A DNA stretch of 19,089 nt from an uncultured Pseudomonadota bacterium (GTDB taxonomy: Bacteria; Pseudomonadota; Alphaproteobacteria; RF32; CAG-239): NCBI GenBank assembly GCA_949295395.1, contig CASFLB010000010.1:1-19089 (forward strand), written 5' to 3'. The position numbers and the translations under genes are program-made. The first letter of the stretch is position 1. The number at the start of each line of letters is the position of its first letter. Below are positions 15,472 through 19,089 of the stretch, one piece after another. The notes below the pieces were generated by a model. The model was not told where the DNA came from. It made no database searches and was given only the letters and a program-made list of their open reading frames with translations.

Positions 15472-15491
15472 GTGCAAGACAAATTTAAGAA

Positions 15492-17600
15492 TTAACCGCC
15501 GCGCTGAGCTCGCCGAGCCGCAACAACGGCACTCAAAACTTTTTGGTTAACACGAGTCAAAGGCTTTTTGCGAGTAAAGATAACAAAAGAATAGGGTTTA
15601 AGCGCATAATGACTGTTGGCTTCATACAAACGAAGCTTGTCAGCAAATCTTTCTTCAGATGTATCAAGCAAGAGTTGCCACTTTCCCCCTGAAGGAGGTG
15701 AGGGTAGGGTATAATCAATCGTATGGTAATTATCACCGGAAGCCATAATCAGGAAATCATCATCGGCCGGTCGAGAAGCTGTTGCGGCGCCATTAATCAT
15801 GTAGGCGCCTGTTTTATGATAGGGAAGAGTCCACTCAGCAGTCGTCATTTCTTGACCATCAGGACGTAGCCATGTAATATCTTTATGACCGTTTTCAGAC
15901 ATAGGCTCTCCGTTATAAAGTTTAAGGTCTGTAAAAACAGGGTGCTTTCGGCGTAAAGCGTTGAGACGACAAATCTGAGTAAAAAGCTTTTTCTGAGGCT
16001 CATCAAGTTTTTCCCAATTAAGCCACACGGAATGATCATCAATACAATAAGGATTATTATTAGGGCTGGCATAACTGCGTTCGTCCCCGTTTCGAAGAAG
16101 AGGAATTCCCTTGCTCAAAATATTCAAGGCCGCGGCGCTGGCCGCACGGCGGTAAAGCTCTTCATCATTATAAGATTTTGCATAAATATCGGGGCTTCCA
16201 TCGCGTCCGTGTTCACCGTTATCGGTAGTATCTTTATGGTATTTGAACGCGCCGACAAGACTAAACCCATCGTGAGTGAATGCCGTTCCAACCATGGACG
16301 ATTCATTCTTGTGAGGGTCAATAAGCGAAGAGCCCGAAGACTGAACGCCAAATTCTCCGGAAACATTTTCTCTTGAGCTGAAAAAATCTGCCGTAAAATC
16401 ACGTCTTTTATCACTCCATTCTTTAACTCCGGGAACAAGTCGGCTAAATCGACCGCTAAAATTCCCGCCCAGAGCGCTCCACGGCTCAACATACATTTCC
16501 ATGTTCAAATCATTAACGGCATGACGCAGTTCTTGAATAAAAGCACCGTTATCCTGAAAGTTTCCAAAAGAATCAAGAGCATTATCACCGGCTAAATCCC
16601 AGCGAAGACCGTCAACCCCCAGTTTATGCATATGCTGGATATAATCATGCAATAATCTATGCCCGAGCCTTGAATTAAGATTAAAGGTATTATGGCAACC
16701 GGTAGAATTCATGTAATCGGCCTTATTATGTCCGGCCGCATGATAGTAACTCGGACTGTCAAGTAATTTGAAAGAAACTGCACGATTCCAATAACCGCGC
16801 GCCGCATGTTCACCAGTATGATTAAGAACGGAATCAACCGTAACTTTAAGACCGTTTTGATGAAGTTTATGAATAACCATAAGCAAGTCTTTGAGATTTC
16901 CATAGCGAGGATCAACGGCAAAATAACAATAAGGATTATAGCCCCAGTTATCGAAACGGCCGCTTTTTTCCTGAATTTGCCTGCCGGGAAAGGTTGGAGC
17001 AATAGGCATAAGCTCAATATTATTAACCCCGATTTTTTGCAAATAAGAAATCGTCCAATCATCGGCCAAAGCCAGCAAACGCCCCCTATGGTTTGGTGCA
17101 ATATGTTGATTAAGCTGTGAAAAGTTTTTGATATGAGTTTCATAAATAATATTTTTCCCAATATCAAACTGTGGGCGATGATAAAGATCAGGCATCTGTT
17201 CAAGATTAAAAAGTTCATCTTGGTTGACCAAGACAGATTTAGGAACAAAAGGAGCCGTATCAATATCATTTTCGACGCTTAAGGCTTCAGACTGCCAGTT
17301 TTGAAAAGTAGAGGAAACTTCAAGAGCATAGGGATCAAGAGCTAATTTTTTAGGATTAAAAAACAAGCCTTGAGACGGATCATAATCCCCATAGGCCCGA
17401 AAACCATACTTCTGCCCAGGTTTTAGGTTGGGAACATCAATTTGCCAAAGACTTCCATCCCGAGAGAGCGGAAGACGCTTTTCAGTCTTTTCGTCAGGAG
17501 AAAAAAGGCACAAATCAATAGCTTTGGCATTTTCGGAGGCGACAGAAAATGTAGAAAAAAGAGGGGAATAATGAGCTCCCAAAGGTTCGGAAACAAGCAT
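15492..17600 (-). CDS. glgX: Glycogen debranching enzyme GlgX (isoamylase-type, GH13)
   Basis: GlgX cleaves alpha-1,6 branch points of glycogen limit dextrins in the cytoplasm. The 702-residue protein fits the family length. Domains: N-terminal CBM48-like region (about 8-95), then the GH13 barrel with VDSVLNHTGE (255-264), GLRWDLA (331-337, nucleophile D335), MYVEPWSALGG (369-379, acid/base E372), FTHDGFSL (441-448, D444), and the late NGDERSYASPNNNPYCIDD (504-522) typical of GlgX/TreX, followed by a C-terminal beta domain. The ATG at 17600 follows GGAG at six nt; the frame runs 27 codons further upstream as a hydrophobic read-through without a start signal. No other glycogen gene is in the window, so it stands alone here. 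Confidence 0.95.
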   Translation of the reverse strand: MLVSEPLGAHYSPLFSTFSVASENAKAIDLCLFSPDEKTEKRLPLSRDGSLWQIDVPNLKPGQKYGFRAYGDYDPSQGLFFNPKKLALDPYALEVSSTFQNWQSEALSVENDIDTAPFVPKSVLVNQDELFNLEQMPDLYHRPQFDIGKNIIYETHIKNFSQLNQHIAPNHRGRLLALADDWTISYLQKIGVNNIELMPIAPTFPGRQIQEKSGRFDNWGYNPYCYFAVDPRYGNLKDLLMVIHKLHQNGLKVTVDSVLNHTGEHAARGYWNRAVSFKLLDSPSYYHAAGHNKADYMNSTGCHNTFNLNSRLGHRLLHDYIQHMHKLGVDGLRWDLAGDNALDSFGNFQDNGAFIQELRHAVNDLNMEMYVEPWSALGGNFSGRFSRLVPGVKEWSDKRRDFTADFFSSRENVSGEFGVQSSGSSLIDPHKNESSMVGTAFTHDGFSLVGAFKYHKDTTDNGEHGRDGSPDIYAKSYNDEELYRRAASAAALNILSKGIPLLRNGDERSYASPNNNPYCIDDHSVWLNWEKLDEPQKKLFTQICRLNALRRKHPVFTDLKLYNGEPMSENGHKDITWLRPDGQEMTTAEWTLPYHKTGAYMINGAATASRPADDDFLIMASGDNYHTIDYTLPSPPSGGKWQLLLDTSEERFADKLRLYEANSHYALKPYSFVIFTRKKPLTRVNQKVLSAVVAARRAQRGG

Positions 17601-17806
17601 AAAACACTCCGCTAAAACAACTAAGATAATATTAAAGGCAAAGTTCCGAAAAAACAAGACCAAAAATACATTAATGTACAAGAGGCAAAAAATGAAAACA
17701 TTAATCGAAAATTATAGATTATTTTATATAGTCATAAAAAATGAAATTTGAAAAAAAACAATAAGGGACTAAATAAAAAAGATAAACATCAAAAGGAGAA
17801 ATAAAG

Positions 17807-19089
17807 ATGAAAAAGCTGGGTTTGTCACTTGCTATGGGATTAGTTCCTTTTCCGGCTCTAGCCGTAACGGTTAATGTTGATGCTGGAACAACGGCGACAG
17901 GAGGTCTGATAAACCCTGTTGTCACTCAAAATGTTTATGGCACGGCTAACGATTTTTCAATCTATGGTACGCAGCAGGTTATGAGTGGTGGTTTGACAAA
18001 CAACAGCAATGTTTTCTCCGGAGGATATCAAAATATATCAAGTGGTGGCACATCAAATAACAGCACCATACAAGTAAATGCCGTGCAAAGCATCAGTGGA
18101 ACGGCCAATGGTACAAAAGTTGAAGGAAGTTCAACGATTAACCGTGGCGGCATTGCCAATAATACCATTGTAAATGGCGGAAAATTAAGTGTTTTAACAG
18201 GAGGAAGCTCTGTAGGGACAGTCCTAAATTCAGGAACAGAAAGCGTCACCGGAACGTCAAAAGACGGAATAATTAATGGTGGGCTTCAGCAAATAAATCG
18301 AAACGGCAGTGCAACAGGGACGCAAATCAATGGGGGAGAACAAAACATAGCGGTACGAGGCACGGCAACAGGAAGCATAATAAGCGGTGGTGTGCAAAAT
18401 GTTTATGGAGATGCTTATACTTCAGAAATCAAAAACAATGGAACAATGAATGTTTACAGCACGGGATATGCCGAAAATACAAATATAAACGGAGGAACCA
18501 TGATAGTAAACAGCGGCGCTTTTGTGTCGGATACGATACTCAATAGCGGCGTGGAAGATGTCTATGGATATGACTTAAACGGCACCATAAATGGCGGAAC
18601 ACAATATATTGAAAACGAAGGGCAGGCCGATGAAACAACAATACAAAACGCGGGAACACAACAAATTTTAAGCGGGGGCTATGGATACAATGCTCGAATA
18701 TATCGTGGTGGAACGCAAATTGCAAATGCAGGGGGATATGCCTATCGAAGCAACATATATGACGGAGGAACATTAAAAGCCATAGGTGAAGCACATGAAA
18801 GCACCATCCATGACGGAGGTTTTTTAACGGTTGCGGATGAAGGAAAAGCAATTGATACGAGCTTAAACGGCGGGGTCTTAACCGTAGAAAGCGGCGGCAC
18901 ATCACAAAACACGATTCTGTCATCAGGTGTGGAAAATGTCTATGGCACAGCCAATGGAACGCAAATCAACGGCGGAGAGCAAAATGTCTATGGATTGGCA
19001 AATAATTCGGTTATAAGCGCCGATGGTTCTTTAAAGGTCTTATCCGGCGGTAAGGCGGTTGATACGAGCTTAAACGGTGGTGTCTTAAC
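17807..19089 (+). CDS. AIDA-type autotransporter adhesin, 5' part (strand-loop-strand repeats)
   Basis: The frame is open from the ATG at 17807 to the end of the window (427 codons visible), so the gene is cut by the window edge. AAAGGAG lies nine nt upstream of the ATG. A signal peptide (MKKLGLSLAMGLVPFPALA, probable cut after residue 19) is followed from about residue 52 by some 20 degenerate repeats of 16-20 residues with the pattern xxGGxQxVxxxGxAxxTxI, as in the passenger of AIDA-I/TibA-like autotransporters (the repeat family linked to O-heptosylation). These form a parallel beta-helix on the cell surface. The C-terminal beta-barrel translocator expected for type V secretion would lie beyond the window. 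No heptosyltransferase gene is visible here. Typical roles are adhesion, autoaggregation or biofilm. Confidence 0.88.
   Translation, partial: MKKLGLSLAMGLVPFPALAVTVNVDAGTTATGGLINPVVTQNVYGTANDFSIYGTQQVMSGGLTNNSNVFSGGYQNISSGGTSNNSTIQVNAVQSISGTANGTKVEGSSTINRGGIANNTIVNGGKLSVLTGGSSVGTVLNSGTESVTGTSKDGIINGGLQQINRNGSATGTQINGGEQNIAVRGTATGSIISGGVQNVYGDAYTSEIKNNGTMNVYSTGYAENTNINGGTMIVNSGAFVSDTILNSGVEDVYGYDLNGTINGGTQYIENEGQADETTIQNAGTQQILSGGYGYNARIYRGGTQIANAGGYAYRSNIYDGGTLKAIGEAHESTIHDGGFLTVADEGKAIDTSLNGGVLTVESGGTSQNTILSSGVENVYGTANGTQINGGEQNVYGLANNSVISADGSLKVLSGGKAVDTSLNGGVL
17960..19089 (+). repeat. Degenerate coding repeats of the adhesin passenger
   Basis: About 20 units of roughly 48-60 bp encode the beta-helix rungs. 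Most are divergent, but 18852-18882 and 19059-19089 agree at 29 of 31 bases, 207 bp (69 codons) apart, showing a larger repeated block that reaches the window end. The phrase NVYG or DVYG after GGxQ/SGVE recurs at least five times. Confidence 0.82.

Noticed and set aside
14041..15480. Direct repeat TGCAAGAC at 14041-14048 and 15473-15480 flanking the spermidine-synthase-like gene, as a target-site duplication
   Set aside because: Eight bases in AT-rich DNA with no inverted ends or transposase; chance is a sufficient explanation.
15472..15491. Terminator between the convergent spermidine-synthase-like gene and glgX
   Set aside because: Only a weak GTTAA/TTAAC pairing is present, with no GC stem or T-run.
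17668..17679. 12-bp palindrome TACATTAATGTA between glgX and the adhesin gene as an operator
   Set aside because: Single copy, AT-rich, and not placed over a promoter I can support; noted only as a possible regulator site.
17601..17681. 27-codon hydrophobic N-terminal extension of GlgX that could be taken as a signal peptide
   Set aside because: GlgX is cytoplasmic, and GGAG six nt before the ATG at 17600 fits that start; the extension is translated intergenic DNA.

Overview
The window reads as chromosomal DNA of a low-GC Gram-negative bacterium, most likely an alphaproteobacterium. The evidence is an outer-membrane/lipid-transport gene set in the alphaproteobacterial style (STAS-MlaE, MlaF, MlaD and a PqiC-like lipoprotein), a full-length SecA with a C-terminal zinc motif, mutT close to secA, and promoters of the TTGAC/17-bp-spacer kind. 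The AT-rich intergenic DNA and a large AIDA-type adhesin would suit a host-associated (for example gut) lineage. That placement is inference; no marker in the window fixes the species.

Layout. At 1-48 (-) is the first 16 codons of an exported protein, divergent from secA (219-2957, +). SecA faces a sirtuin deacylase (3032-3736, -) across a long bidirectional terminator. The sirtuin is divergent from an outer-membrane beta-barrel protein (3855-4490, +), followed by a MutT-type Nudix hydrolase (4546-4944, +) and a small membrane protein (4946-5179, +). A tightly coupled four-gene Mla/MCE lipid-transport operon (5268-8487, +) ends at a strong bidirectional terminator shared with a DUF1189-like membrane protein (8539-9249, -). 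Next, all on the minus strand, comes an osmoregulated periplasmic glucan operon transcribed opgG, a small unidentified gene, opgH (13366 down to 9338). Upstream of it lies a separately transcribed gene for a small secreted protein made of six exact 20-residue repeats (13468-13902, -). Divergent from that is a membrane-embedded spermidine-synthase-like protein (14089-15471, +), convergent with a glycogen debranching enzyme GlgX (15492-17600, -). The window ends inside a secreted AIDA-type (strand-loop-strand repeat) autotransporter adhesin (17807 to beyond 19089, +).

The common theme is the cell envelope: export (SecA), outer-membrane barrel, phospholipid trafficking (Mla), periplasmic glucan synthesis (OpgG/OpgH) and surface display. 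The least explained items are the 20-residue repeat protein, the small gene inside the opg operon (possibly a detached OpgH N-terminal domain), the altered acyl-specificity motif of the sirtuin, and an insertion-sequence-end-like element in the loop of the secA/sirtuin terminator. No tRNA, rRNA, CRISPR array or intact mobile element was seen.
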